Under the pieces are notes generated by a model, which saw only the letters and a program-made list of their open reading frames with translations, did not search any database and was not told the origin of the DNA. Of a stretch of DNA of 64,000 bases, positions 24,288-38,173 are shown piece after piece (position 1 is the first letter of the stretch; the number at the start of each line of letters is the position of its first letter). This DNA is from Hyperoodon ampullatus. Taxonomy: Eukaryota; Chordata; Mammalia; Artiodactyla; Ziphiidae. The stretch is from contig CATKHW010000061.1 of the NCBI GenBank assembly GCA_949752795.1, positions 186,001-250,000 of the forward strand, read 5' to 3'. The position numbers and the translations under genes are program-made.

Positions 24288-26013
24288 TAAAACCAGCGTT
24301 TGATATAAGCACAGGTACCGTTCCAAAAACCAACTATGGAATAGACAAGACCTACACCTTCCTCAGTGAAAGGGACTCAAAACCCCATATTTCCCGCAGA
24401 GGAATATATCTGACTAGTAAGAATCTTAAAACCTATGTATTGATATGTCTCCGTAAGGGAATCAAGTGTGTCTAGACTGGCATAAACATGGCAGCGAGAA
24501 TCAGCTCAAACCCGCGATAAAAAGGAATTTCAAAAACAAAACAAAAAAACTGGCAAATTCTTTACAATTCCTTCAGGGTCTCTGATGAAACCTGGAATGA
24601 CCCTATCTACAACGACAGCTGGATGTGGCATAAGGCTGGACACTTGGGACTGAGAGGATTGGTGAGATTGGGTGAGCAAATGCAGACCCTTTAAAGCAAT
24701 AATGCATGGCACCCATTCCATGGGTCCCAACTCTCCAGCTTGAAGGGAATATTACTACAGCTATAACATGTACAAGAAACCTAGAGAACGGACACACTGT
24801 GAATATGAAAGGTTTCTAAAACTCAACGAATAGTCCCTCTCCTGGTGCTGCGGTTTGACTTAACATCTGCTTTACTATCAATCTCCCAACTTGGAGAGAC
24901 AGACTCTTTAACCTCCTGATTCGCACATGTTTCCAATTTGGCAGAGGATGAAAGAGAAGAGGGAGAACCAATGAGAGAGTAGCTGTTAGGCATTTGGACG
25001 GGCACATATCACTCTAATTTCCCGCAGGAAGAAGAATTAACCAAAGTCTCAGCCACCCACCGGGAATCAGCATAGGTCCTGAACCAAAATTTTGGACATG
25101 CGGTCAGCTCACAAATAAAGAGTTGAAAAATGGAGCTCAGGGGCACAGCAATTCACAAACTGGCCGAGTAATAAAGGTCAACTATCGTCCAAAAATCTGT
25201 TGAGGGAAGGCAACGAGGCGGACTTGAAAGCGAGGCAGAATAGCAGGAAAGAGATTTCAAGAGGTACGTTGGAATCGCCTTTAAAGCACAGGAAGAGGGG
25301 CACAACTTCGACAATGATGCACTTGGCCAAAAAGGGCATATGCGATTTCTCTGGAGAAAACGCATACGCCCTTTTTGGCCAAGCAAGCAAGCGGGCAATG
25401 CAAATCTGCACTACAAAGAAGTATCACTTCCCACCGGTCAAAAGGGACATCCACAAAATGTGTAAAAACCAGAAAGGCAAGACAGGCCCTGGAGAACAGG
25501 GAGCCTTGTTATGCTGATGGGCGGGATGTAAATTGCCAACTGCCTCTCTGGAGGAGTGCATTGTGTTCCCTAAAACAAGTACACAACAGAGCTACAGAGC
25601 CAAGGGCACTTCCAGTCTAGGGAATATACCTTGGGAAAACTGAAAATCAATAAGAAAGAGCCACCTCAAAATTTAGGGCTGCACTGCTTACAAGGACCTC
25701 AACTTGGGTACACCTTAAATATCCCAGGAAATATAAAAATGGTTCAGAAAATTGTGGTACTTACGTACGATGGAATATCCCTCAGCCATGAAATCAATAT
25801 CATAAGACCAGTAGCAGCAAAATGGGTGGATTCAGGTACGATGATTCTAAGTGAAATAAGTCACAGAGAAACAGAAACTTATCATAAGATATCACTTATG
25901 AAGATTCTGTAAACATGGCTCCACTTGAACTGAGTTAGGAAAGAGAACAGTGTCTCACATTTAGAAAACACTCTTATGCCTGCTTAAGGGGGAAGGTGAG
26001 GTGGGGTGATGCA
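24288..26013 (+). repeat. Satellite monomer 15 (1,726 bp)
   Basis: Unit 1 of the four-monomer repeat, copy 1. Short palindrome at 25323-25382. ORF2 fossil stop at 25910-25912. Confidence 0.9.
25323..25382. repeat. Shortened 60-bp palindrome form (monomer 15)
   Basis: This is the same 12-bp-shortened centre as in monomers 10 and 19. It is one of the markers identifying monomer 15 as the first unit of the 6,943-bp higher-order repeat. Confidence 0.85.
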
Positions 26014-27752
26014 TAAAACCAGAGTTTGATATAAGCACAGGTACCGTTCCAAAAACCAACTATGGAATAGAGAAGACCTACACCTTCCTCAGTGAAAGGG
26101 ACTCAAAGCCCCATATTTCCCGCAGAGGAATATATCTGACTAGTAAAAATCTTAAAACCTATGTATTGATTTGTCTCCATAAGGGAATCAAGTGTGTCTA
26201 GAGTGGCATAAACATGGCAGCGAGAATCAGCTCAAACCAACTCTAAAAAGGAATTTCAAAAACAAAACAAAAAAACTGGGAAATTCTTTACAATTCCTTC
26301 AGTGTCTCTGATGAAACCTGGAATGACCCTATCTACAATGACAGCTGGATGTGGCATAAGGAGGGACACTTGGGACTGAGATGATTGGTGAGATTATGTG
26401 AGCAAATGCAGACCCTTTAAAACAATAATGCATGGCACCCATTCCATGGGTCCCAAATCTCCAGGTTGAAGGGAATATAACTACAGTTATAACATGTACG
26501 GGAAACCTAGAGAACGGATATACTGTGAATACGAAAGGTTTCTAATACTCAACGAATAGACCCTCCCCTGGTGCTCCGGTTTGACTTTCCATCTGCTTTA
26601 CTATCAATCTCCCAACTTGCAGAAACAGCCCCTTTAACATCCTGGTTCGCACAGGTTTCCAATTTGGCAGAGTATGAAAGGGAAGAGGGAGAACCAGTGA
26701 GAGAGTAGCTGTTTGGCATTTGGACGGGCACATATCACTCTAACTTCCAGGCAGGAAGAAGAATTAACCAAAGTCTCAACCCCCCACCGGGAACCAGCAT
26801 AGGTCCGGAACCAAAATTTTGGACTTGCGGTCAGCTCACAAAAAACGAGTTGAAAAATGGAGCTCAGGGGCACAGCAATTCACAAACTGGCCGAGTAATA
26901 AAGGACAACTATCGTCCAAAAATCTGTTAAGGGAAGGCAACGAGGGGGACTTGAAAGTGAGGCAGAATAGCAGGAAACAGATTTCAAGAGGTACGTTGGA
27001 ATCGCCTTTAAAGCACAGGAAGAGGGGCACAACTTCGACAATGATGCACTTGGCCAAAAAGGGCGTATGCGTTTTCTCCTGAATATATTCAGGAGAAAAC
27101 GCATACGCCCTTTTTGGCCAAGCAAGCAAGCGGGCAATGCAAATCTGCACTACAAAGAAGTATCACTTCCCACTGGTCAAAACGGACATCCACAAAATGT
27201 GTAAAAACCAGAAAGGCAAGACAGGCCCTGGAGAACAGGGAGCCTTGTTATGCTGATGGGCGGGATGTAAATTGCCAACTGCCTCTCTGGAGGAGTGCAT
27301 TGTGTTCCCTAAAACAAGTAAACAACAGAGCTACAGAGCCAAGGGCACTTCCAGTCTAGGGAATATACCTTGGGAAAACTGAAAATCAATAAGACAGAGC
27401 CACCCCAAAATTTAGGGCTGAACTGCTTACAAGGACCTCCACATGGGTACACCTTAAGTATCCCAGGAAATATAAAAATGGTTCAAAAAATTGTGGTACT
27501 TACGTACGAGGGAATATCCCTCAGACATGAAATCAATGACATAAGACCAGTAGCAGCAAAATGGGTGGATTCAGGTACGATGATTCTAAGTGAAATAAGT
27601 CACAGAGAAAAAGAAACTTATCATAAGATATCACTTATGAAGATCCTGTAAACATGGCTACACTTGAACTGAGTTAGGAACGAGAACAGTGTCTCACATT
27701 TAGAAAACACTCTTATGCCTGCTTAAGGGGGAAGGAGAGGTGGGGTGATGCA
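26014..27752 (+). repeat. Satellite monomer 16
   Basis: Unit 2 of the four-monomer repeat, copy 1. Perfect palindrome at 27050-27121. ORF2 fossil stop at 27649-27651. Private markers include GATTTGTCTCC, AACCAACTCTAAAAAGG and CCTCCACATGGG. Confidence 0.9.
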
Positions 27753-29491
27753 TAAAACCAGAGTTTGATATAAGCACAGGTACCGTTCCAAAAACCAACT
27801 ATGGTATAGACAAGACCTACACCTTCCTCAGTGAAAGGGACTCAAAACCCCATATTTCCCGCAGAGGAACATATCTGACTAGTAAGAATCTTAAAACCTA
27901 TGTATTGATATGTCTCCATAAGGGAATCAAGTGTGTCTAGACTGGCATAAACATGGCAGCGAGAATCAGCTCAAACCCACTATAAAAAGGAATTTCAAAA
28001 ACAAAACAAAAAAACTGGGAAATTCTTTACAATTCCTTCAGGGTCTCTGATGAAACCTGGAATGACCCTATCTACAACGACAGCTGGATGTGGCATAAGG
28101 AGGGACACTTGCGACTGAGACGATTGGTGAGATTGGGTGAGCAAATGCAGACCCTTTAAAGCACAAATGCCTGGCACCCATTCCATGGGTCCCAACTCTC
28201 CAGGTTGAAGGGAATATTACTACAGCTATAACATGTTCGGGAAACCTAGAGAACGGACACACTGTGAATACGAAAGGTTTCTAAAACTCAACGAATAGTC
28301 CCTCTCCTGGTGCTCCGGTTTGACTTTCCATCTGCTTTACTATCAACCTCCCAACTTGAAGAGACAGACCCTATAACCTCCTGGCTCGCACAGGTTGCCA
28401 ATTTGGCAGAGGATGAAAGGGAAGAGGGAGATCCAATGAGAGAGTAGCTGTTAGGCATTTGGACGGGCACATATCACTGTAATTTCCCGGCAGGAAGAAG
28501 GATTAACCAAAGTCTCAGCCACCCTACCAGGAACCGGTATAGGTCCTGAACCAAAATTTTGGACTTGCGGTCGGCTCACCAAAAAGGAGTTGAAAAATGG
28601 AGCTCAGGGGCACAGCAATTCACAAACTGGCCGAGTAATTAAGGACAACTATCGTCCAAAAATCTGTTGAGGGAAGGCAACGAGGCGGACTTGAAAACGA
28701 GGCAGAATAGCAGGAAACAGATTTTAAGAGGTACGTTGGAATCGCCTTTAAAGCACAGGAAGAGGGGCACAACTTCGACAATGATGCACTTGGCCAAAAA
28801 GGGCGTATGCGTTTTCTCCTGAATATATTCAGGAGAAAACGCATACGCCCTTTTTGGCCAATCAAGCAAGCGGGCAATGCAAATCTGCACTACAAAGAAG
28901 TATCACTTCCCACCGGTCGAAAGGGACATCCACAAAATGTGTAAAAACCAGAAAGGCAAGACAGGCCCTGGAGAACAGGGAGCCTTGTTTTGCTGGTGGG
29001 GGGATGTAAATTGCCATCTGCCTCTCTGTAGGAGTGCATTGTGTTCCCTAAAACAAGTAAAGAACAGAGCTACAGAGCCAAGGGCACTTCCAGTCTAGGG
29101 AATATACCTTGGGAAATCTGAAAATCAATAAGACAGAGCCACCCCAAAATTAAGGGCTTCACTGCTTACAAGAACCTCAACTTGGGTACACCTTAAATAT
29201 CCCAGGAAATATAAAAATGGTTCAAAATATTGTGGTACTTACATACGATGGAATATCCCTCAGCCATGAAATCAATGACATAAGACCAGTAGCAGCAAAA
29301 TGGGTCGATTCAGGTACGATGATTCTAAGTGAAATAAGTCACAGAGAAAAAGAAACTTATCATAAGATATCACTTATGAAGATCCTGTAAACATGGCTAC
29401 ACTTGAACTGAGTTAGGAAAGAGAACAGTGTCTCACATTTAGAAAACACTCTTATGCCTGCTTAAGGGGGAAGGAGAGGTGGGGTGATGTA
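27753..29491 (+). repeat. Satellite monomer 17
   Basis: Unit 3, copy 1. Perfect palindrome at 28790-28861. ORF2 fossil stop at 29388-29390. Private markers: TTTTGCTGGTGGGGGG, TGCCATCTGCC, CAATCAAGCAAGCG. Confidence 0.9.
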
Positions 29492-31230
29492 TAAAACCAG
29501 AGTTTCATATAAGCACAGGTACCGTTCCAAACACCAACTATGGAATAGACAAGACCTACACCTTCCTCAGTGAAAGGGACTCAAAACCCCATATTTCCCG
29601 CAGAGGAACATATCTGACTAGTAAGAATCTTAAAACCTATGTATTGATATGTCTCCGTAAGGGAATCAAGTGTGTCTAGACTGGCATAAACATGGCAGCG
29701 AGAATCAGCTCAAACCCACTATAAAAAGGAATTTCAAAAACAAAACAAAAAAACTGGGAAATTCTTTACAATTACTTCAGGGTCTCTGATGAAACCTGGA
29801 ATGACCCTATCTACAACGACAGCTGGATGTGGCATAAGGAGGGACACTTGGGACTGAGACGATTGGTGAGATTGGGTGAGCAAATGCAGACCCTTTAAAG
29901 CACAAATGCCTGGCCCCCATTCCATGGGTCCCAACTCTCCAGGTTGAAGGGAATATTACTACAGCTATAACATGTACGGGAAACCTAGAGAACGGACACA
30001 CTGTGAATACGAAAGGTTTCTAAAACTCAATGAATAGTCCCTCTCCTGGTGCTCCGGTTTGACTTTCCATCTGCTTTACTATCAACCTCCCAACTTGGAG
30101 AGACAGCCCCTTTAACCTCCTGGCTCGCACAGGTTGCCAATTTGGCAGAGGATGAAAGGGAAGAGGGAGAACCAATGAGAGAGTAGCTGTTAGGCATTTG
30201 GACGGGCACATATCACTGTAATTTCCCGGCAGGAAGAAGAATTAACCAAAGTCTCAGCCCCCCACCAGGAACCAGTATAGGTCCTGAACCAAAATTTTGG
30301 ACTTGCCGTCGGCTCACCAAAAACGAGTTGAAAAATGGAGCTCAGGGGCACAGCAATTCACAAACTGGCCGAGTAATAAAGCACAACTATCATCCAAAAA
30401 TCTGTTGAGGGAAGGCAACGAGGCAGACTTGAAAGCGAGGCAGAATAGCAGGAAACAGATTTCAAGAGGTACGTTGGAATCGCCTTTAAATCACAGGAAG
30501 AGGGGCACTACTTCGACAATGATGCACTTGGCCAAAAAGGGCGTATGCGTTTTCTCCTGAATATATTCAGGAGAAAACGCATACGCCCTTTTTGGCCAAG
30601 CAAGCAAGCGGGCAATGCAAATCTGCACTACAAAGAAGTATCACTTCCCACCGGTCAAAAGGGACATCCACAAAATGTGTAAAAACCAGAAAGGCAAGAC
30701 AGGCCCTTGAGAACTGGGAGCCTTGTTATGCTGATGGGCGGGATGTAAATTGTCAACTGCCTCTCTGTAGGAGTGCATTTTGTTCCCTAAAACAAGTAAA
30801 CAACAGAGCTACAGAGCCAAGGGCACTTCCAGTCTAGGGAATATTCCTTGGGAAAACTGAAAATCAATAAGACAGAGCCACCCCAAAATTTAGGGCTGCA
30901 CTGCTTACAAGGACCTCAACTTGGGTACACCTTAAATATCCCAGGAAATATAAAAATGGTTCAAAAAATTGTGGTACTTACGTACGATGGAATATCCCTC
31001 AGCCATGGAATCAATGTCATAAGACCAGTAGCAGCAAAATGGGTGGATTCAGGTACGATGATTCTAAGTGAAATAAGTCACAGAGAAAAAGAAACTTATC
31101 ATAAGATATCACTTATGAAGATCCTGTAAACATGGCTACACTTGAACTGAGTTAGGAAAGAGAACAGTGTCTCACATTTAGAAAACACTCTTATGCCTGC
31201 TTAAGGGGGAAGGAGAGGTGGGGTGATGCA
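29492..31230 (+). repeat. Satellite monomer 18
   Basis: Unit 4, copy 1. Perfect palindrome at 30528-30599. ORF2 fossil stop at 31127-31129. Private markers: GTATAAAACCAG at the start, CCTGGCCCCCATTCC, GGAATATTCC. Confidence 0.9.
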
Positions 31231-32956
31231 TAAAACCAGCGTTTGATATAAGCACAGGTACCGTTCCAAAAACCAACTATGGAATAGACAAGACCTACAC
31301 CTTCCTCAGTGAAAGGGAATCAAAACCCCATATTTCCCGCAGAGGAATATATCTGACTAGTAAGAATCTTAAAACCTATGTATTGATATGTCTCCGTAAG
31401 GGAATCAAGTGTGTCTAGACTGGCATAAACATGGCAGCGAGAATCAGCTCAAACCCGCGATAAAAAGGAATTTCAAAAACAAAACAAAAAAACTGGCAAA
31501 TTCTTTACAATTCCTTCAGGGTCTCTGATGAAACCTGGAATGACCCTATCTACAACGACAGCTGGATGTGGCATAAGGCTGGACACTTGGGACTGAGAGG
31601 ATTGGTGAGATTGGGTGAGCAAATGCAGACCCTTTAAAGCAATAATGCATGGCACCCATTCCATGGGTCCCAACTCTCCAGCTTGAAGGGAATATTACTA
31701 CAGCTATAACATGTACAAGAAACCTAGAGAACGGACACACTGTGAATATGAAAGGTTTCTAAAACTCAACGAATAGTCCCTCTCCTGGTGCTCCGGTTTG
31801 ACTTAACATCTGCTTTACTATCAATCTCCCAACTTGGAGAGACAGACTCTTTAACCTCCTGATTCGCACATGTTTCCAATTTGGCAGAGGATGAAAGAGA
31901 AGAGGGAGAACCAATGAGAGAGTAGCTGTTAGGCATTTGGACGGGCACATATCACACTAATTTCCCGCAGGAAGAAGAATTAACCAAAGTCTCAGCCACC
32001 CACCGGGAATCAGCATAGGTCCTGAACCAAAATTTTGGACATGCGGTCAGCTCACAAAAAAAGAGTTGAAAAATGGAGCTCAGGGGCACAGCAATTCACA
32101 AACTGGCCGAGTAATAAAGGTCAACTATCGTCCAAAAATCTGTTGAGGGAAGGCAACGAGGCGGACTTGAAAGCGAGGCAGAATAGCAGGAAACAGATTT
32201 CAAGAGGTACGTTGGAATCGCCTTTAAAGCACAGGAAGAGGGGCACAACTTCGACAATGATGCACTTGGCCAAAAAGGGCATATGCGATTTCTCTGGAGA
32301 AAACGCATACGCCCTTTTTGGCCAAGCAAGCAAGCGGGCAATGCAAATCTGCACTACAAAGTAGTATCACTTCCCACCGGTCAAAAGGGACATCCACAAA
32401 ATGTGTAAAAACCAGAAAGGCAAGACAGGCCCTGGAGAACAGGGAGCCTTGTTATGCTGATGGGCGGGATGTAAATTGCCAACTGCCTCTCTGGAGGAGT
32501 GCATTGTGTTCCCTAAAACAAGTAAACAACAGAGCTACAGAGCCAAGGGCACTTCCAGTCTAGGGAATATACCTTGGGAAAACTGAAAATCAATAAGAAA
32601 GAGCCACCTCAAAATTTAGGGCTGCACTGCTTACAAGGACCTCAACTTGGGTACACCTTAAATATCCCAGGAAATATAAAAATGGTTCAGAAAATTGTGG
32701 TACTTACGTACGATGGAATATCCCTCAGCCATGAAATCAATATCATAAGACCAGTAGCAGCAAAATGGGTGGATTCAGGTACGATGATTCTAAGTGAAAT
32801 AAGTCACAGAGAAACAGAAACTTATCATAAGATATCACTTATGAAGTTTCTGTAAACATGGCTACACTTGAACTGAGTTAGGAAAGAGAACAGTGTCTCA
32901 CATTTAGAAAACACTCTTATGCCTGCTTAAGGGGGAAGGTGAGGTGGGGTGATGCA
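31231..32956 (+). repeat. Satellite monomer 19 (1,726 bp)
   Basis: Unit 1, copy 2. Short palindrome at 32266-32325. ORF2 fossil stop at 32853-32855. About nine bases differ from monomer 15 by eye. Confidence 0.9.
32266..32325. repeat. Shortened 60-bp palindrome form (monomer 19)
   Basis: It lies exactly 6,943 bp downstream of the monomer 15 copy and has the same sequence, supporting block duplication. Confidence 0.85.
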
Positions 32957-34695
32957 TAAAACCAGAGTTTGATATAAGCACAGGTACCGTTCCAAAAACC
33001 AACTATGGAATAGAGAAGACCTACACCTTCCTCAGTGAAAGGGACTCAAAGCCCCATATTTCCCGCAGAGGAATATATCTGACTAGTAAAAATCTTAAAA
33101 CCTATGTATTGATTTGTCTCCATAAGGGAATCAAGTGTGTCTAGAGTGGCATAAACATGGCAGCGAGAATCAGCTCAAACCAACTCTAAAAAGGAATTTC
33201 AAAAACAAAACAAAAAAACTGGGAAATTCTTTACAATTCCTTCAGTGTCTCTGATGAAACCTGGAATGACCCTATCTACAATGACAGCTGGATGTGGCAT
33301 AAGGAGGGACACTTGGGACTGAGATGATTGGTGAGATTATGTGAGCAAATGCAGACCCTTTAAAACAATAATGCATGGCACCCATTCCATGGGTCCCAAA
33401 TCTCCAGGTTGAAGGGAATATAACTACAGTTATAACATGTACGGGAAACCTAGAGAACGGATATACTGTGAATACGAAAGGTTTCTAATACTCAACGAAT
33501 AGACCCTCCCCTGGTGCTCCGGTTTGACTTTCCATCTGCTTTACTATCAATCTCCCAACTTGCAGAAACAGCCCCTTTAACATCCTGGTTCGCACAGGTT
33601 TCCAATTTGGCAGAGTATGAAAGGGAAGAGGGAGAACCAGTGAGAGAGTAGCTGTTTGGCATTTGGACGGGCACATATCACTCTAACTTCCAGGCAGGAA
33701 GAAGAATTAACCAAAGTCTCAACCCCCCACCGGGAACCAGCATAGGTCCGGAACCAAAATTTTGGACTTGCGGTCAGCTCACAAAAAACGAGTTGAAAAA
33801 TGGAGCTCAGGGGCACAGCAATTCACAAACTGGCCGAGTAATAAAGGACAACTATCGTCCAAAAATCTGTTAAGGGAAGGCAACGAGGGGGACTTGAAAG
33901 TGAGGCAGAATAGCAGGAAACAGATTTCAAGAGGTACGTTGGAATCGCCTTTAAAGCACAGGAAGAGGGGCACAACTTCGACAATGATGCACTTGGCCAA
34001 AAAGGGCGTATGCGTTTTATCCTGAATATATTCAGGAGAAAACGCATACGCCCTTTTTGGCCAAGCAAGCAAGCGGGCAATGCAAATCTGCACTACAAAG
34101 AAGTATCACTTCCCACTGGTCAAAACGGACATCCACAAAATGTGTAAAAACCAGAAAGGCAAGACAGGCCCTGGAGAACAGGGAGCCTTGTTATGCTGAT
34201 GGGCGGGATGTAAATTGCCAACTGCCTCTCTGGAGGAGTGCATTGTGTTCCCTAAAACAAGTAAACAACAGAGCTACAGAGCCAAGGGCACTTCCAGTCT
34301 AGGGAATATACCTTGGGAAAACTGAAAATCAATAAGACAGAGCCACCCCAAAATTTAGGGCTGAACTGCTTACAAGGACCTCCACATGGGTACACCTTAA
34401 GTATCCCAGGAAATATAAAAATGGTTCAAAAAATTGTGGTACTTACGTACGAGGGAATATCCCTCAGACATGAAATCAATGACATAAGACCAGTAGCAGC
34501 AAAATGGGTGGATTCAGGTACGATGATTCTAAGTGAAATAAGTCACAGAGAAAAAGAAACTTATCATAAGATATCACTTATGAAGATCCTGTAAACATGG
34601 CTACACTTGAACTGAGTTAGGAACGAGAACAGTGTCTCACATTTAGAAAACACTCTTATGCCTGCTTAAGGGGGAAGGAGAGGTGGGGTGATGCA
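32957..34695 (+). repeat. Satellite monomer 20
   Basis: Unit 2, copy 2. Palindrome at 33993-34064 with one mismatch (34019). ORF2 fossil stop at 34592-34594. Almost identical to monomer 16. Confidence 0.9.
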
Positions 34696-36434
34696 TAAAA
34701 CCAGAGTTTGATATAAGCACAGGTACCGTTCCAAAAACCAACTATGGTATAGACAAGACCTACACCTTCCTCAGTGAAAGGGACTCAAAACCCCATATTT
34801 CCCGCAGAGGAACATATCTGACTAGTAAGAATCTTAAAACCTATGTATTGATATGTCTCCATAAGGGAATCAAGTTTGTCTAGACTGGCATAAACATGGC
34901 AGCGAGAATCAGCTCAAACCCACTATAAAAAGGAATTTCAAAAACAAAACAAAAAAACTGGGAAATTCTTTACAATTCCTTCAGGGTCTCTGATGAAACC
35001 TGGAATGACCCTATCTACAACGACAGCTGGATGTGGCATAAGGAGGGACACTTGCGACTGAGACGATTGGTGAGATTGGGTGAGCAAATGCAGACCCTTT
35101 AAAGCACAAATGCCTGGCACCCATTCCATGGGTCCCAACTCTCAAGGTTGAAGGGAATATTACTACAGCTATAACATGTTCGGGAAACCTAGAGAACGGA
35201 CACACTGTGAATACGAAAGGTTTCTAAAACTCAACGAATAGTCCCTCTCCTGGTGCTCCGGTTTGACTTTCCATCTGCTTTACTATCAACCTCCCAACTT
35301 GAAGAGACAGACCCTATAACCTCCTGGCTCGCACAGGTTGCCAATTTGGCAGAGGATGAAAGGGAAGAGGGAGATCCAATGAGAGAGTAGCTGTTAGGCA
35401 TTTGGACGGGCACATATCACTGTAATTTCCCGGCAGGAAGAAGGATTAACCAAAGTCTCAGCCACCCTACCAGGAACCGGTATAGGTCCTGAACCAAAAT
35501 TTTGGACTTGCGGTCGGCTCACCAAAAAGGAGTTGAAAAATGGAGCTCAGGGGCACAGCAATTCACAAACTGGCCGAGTAATTAAGGACAACTATCGTCC
35601 AAAAATCTGTTGAGGGAAGGCAACGAGGCGGACTTGAAAACGAGGCAGAATAGCAGGAAACAGATTTTAAGAGGTACGTTGGAATCGCCTTTAAAGCACA
35701 GGAAGAGGGGCACAACTTCGACAATGATGCACTTGGCCAAACAGGGCGTATGCGTTTTCTCCTGAATATATTCAGGAGAAAACGCATACGCCCTTTTTGG
35801 CCAATCAAGCAAGCGGGCAATGCAAATCTGCACTACAAAGAAGTATCACTTCCCACCGGTCGAAAGGGACATCCACAAAATGTGTAAAAACCAGAAAGGC
35901 AAGACAGGCCCTGGAGAACAGGGAGCCTTGTTTTGCTGGTGGGGGGATGTAAATTGCCATCTGCCTCTCTGTAGGAGTGCATTGTGTTCCCTAAAACAAG
36001 TAAAGAACAGAGCTACAGAGCCAAGGGCACTTCCAGTCTAGGGAATATACCTTGGGAAATCTGAAAATCAATAAGACAGAGCCACCCCAAAATTAAGGGC
36101 TTCACTGCTTACAAGAACCTCAACTTGGGTACACCTTAAATATCCCAGGAAATATAAAAATGGTTCAAAATATTGTGGTACTTACATACGATGGAATATC
36201 CCTCAGCCATGAAATCAATGACATAAGACCAGTAGCAGCAAAATGGGTGGATTCAGGTACGATGATTCTAAGTGAAATAAGTCACAGAGAAAAAGAAACT
36301 TATCATAAGATATCACTTATGAAGATCCTGTAAACATGGCTACACTTGAACTGAGTTAGGAAAGAGAACAGTGTCTCACATTTAGAAAACACTCTTATGC
36401 CTGCTTAAGGGGGAAGGAGAGGTGGGGTGATGTA
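34696..36434 (+). repeat. Satellite monomer 21
   Basis: Unit 3, copy 2. Palindrome at 35733-35804 with one mismatch (CCAAACAGGG). ORF2 fossil stop at 36331-36333. Confidence 0.9.
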
Positions 36435-38173
36435 TAAAACCAGAGTTTCATATAAGCACAGGTACCGTTCCAAACACCAACTATGGAATAGACAAGACCT
36501 ACACCTTCCTCAGTGAAAGGGACTCAAAACCCCATATTTCCCGCAGAGGAACATATCTGACTAGTAAGAATCTTAAAACCTATGTATTGATATGTCTCCG
36601 TAAGGGAATCAAGTGTGTCTAGACTGGCATAAACATGGCAGCGAGAATCAGCTCAAACCCACTATAAAAAGGAATTTCAAAAACAAAACAAAAAAACTGG
36701 GAAATTCTTTACAATTACTTCAGGGTCTCTGATGAAACCTGGAATGACCCTATCTACAACGACAGCTGGATGTGGCATAAGGAGGGACACTTGGGACTGA
36801 GACGATTGGTGAGATTGGGTGAGCAAATGCAGACCCTTTAAAGCACAAATGCCTGGCCCCCATTCCATGGGTCCCAACTCTCCAGGTTGAAGGGAATATT
36901 ACTACAGCTATAACATGTACGGGAAACCTAGAGAACGGACACACTGTGAATACGAAAGGTTTCTAAAACTCAATGAATAGTCCCTCTCCTGGTGCTCCGG
37001 TTTGACTTTCCATCTGCTTTACTATCAACCTCCCAACTTGGAGAGACAGCCCCTTTAACCTCCTGGCTCGCACAGGTTGCCAATTTGGCAGAGGATGAAA
37101 GGGAAGAGGGAGAACCAATGAGAGAGTAGCTGTTAGGCATTTGGACGGGCACATATCACTGTAATTTCCCGGCAGGAAGAAGAATTAACCAAAGTCTCAG
37201 CCCCCCACCAGGAACCAGTATAGGTCCTGAACCAAAATTTTGGACTTGCGGTCGGCTCACCAAAAACGAGTTGAAAAATGGAGCTCAGGGGCACAGCAAT
37301 TCACAAACTGGCCGAGTAATAAAGCACAACTATCATCCAAAAATCTGTTGAGGGAAGGCAACGAGGCAGACTTGAAAGCGAGGCAGAATAGCAGGAAACA
37401 GATTTCAAGAGGTACGTTGGAATCGCCTTTAAATCACAGGAAGAGGGGCACTACTTCGACAATGATGCACTTGGCCAAAAAGGGCGTATGCGTTTTCTCC
37501 TGAATATATTCAGGAGAAAACGCATACGCCCTTTTTGGCCAAGCAAGCAAGCGGGCAATGCAAATCTGCACTACAAAGAAGTATCACTTCCCACCGGTCA
37601 AAAGGGACATCCACAAAATGTGTAAAAACCAGAAAGGCAAGACAGGCCCTTGAGAACTGGGATCCTTGTTATGCTGATGGGCGGGATGTAAATTGTCAAC
37701 TGCCTCTCTGTAGGAGTGCATTTTGTTCCCTAAAACAAGTAAACAACAGAGCTACAGAGCCAAGGGCACTTCCAGTCTAGGGAATATTCCTTGGGAAAAC
37801 TGAAAATCAATAAGACAGAGCCACCCCAAAATTTAGGGCTGCACTGCTTACAAGGACCTCAACTTGGGTACACCTTAAATATCCCAGGAAATATAAAAAT
37901 GGTTCAAAAAATTGTGGTACTTACGTACGATGGAATATCCCTCAGCCAATGAATCAATGTCATAAGACCAGTAGCAGCAAAATGGGTGGATTCAGGTACG
38001 ATGATTCTAAGTGAAATAAGTCACAGAGAAAAAGAAACTTATCATAAGATATCACTTATGAAGATCCTGTAAACATGGCTACACTTGAACTGAGTTACGA
38101 AAGAGAACAGTGTCTCACATTTAGAAAACACTCTTATGCCTGCTTAAGGGGGAAGGAGAGGTGGGGTGATGCA
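36435..38173 (+). repeat. Satellite monomer 22
   Basis: Unit 4, copy 2. Perfect palindrome at 37471-37542. ORF2 fossil stop at 38070-38072. GCCAATGAATC replaces GCCATGGAATC of monomer 18. Confidence 0.9.

Larger units (their letters stand above)
24288..31230 (+). repeat. Higher-order repeat of four monomers (6,943 bp), copy 1
   Basis: Monomers 15-18 form a block repeated with no change in length at 31,231-38,173. The four monomers differ from one another far more than each differs from its partner 6,943 bp away. I counted about 19 base differences by eye over the block, for example at 24376/31319, 24850/31793 and 27076/34019. Confidence 0.88.
31231..38173 (+). repeat. Higher-order repeat of four monomers (6,943 bp), copy 2
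   Basis: Monomers 19-22 repeat 15-18 in the same order. Shared private markers include CAGCGTTTGAT at the start of 15 and 19, the 60-bp palindrome in 15 and 19, TGGAGTATGAAAGG-type changes in 16 and 20, and GGAATATTCC in 18 and 22. Monomer 23 lacks the CAGCG marker, so the block ends near 38,173. Confidence 0.88.
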
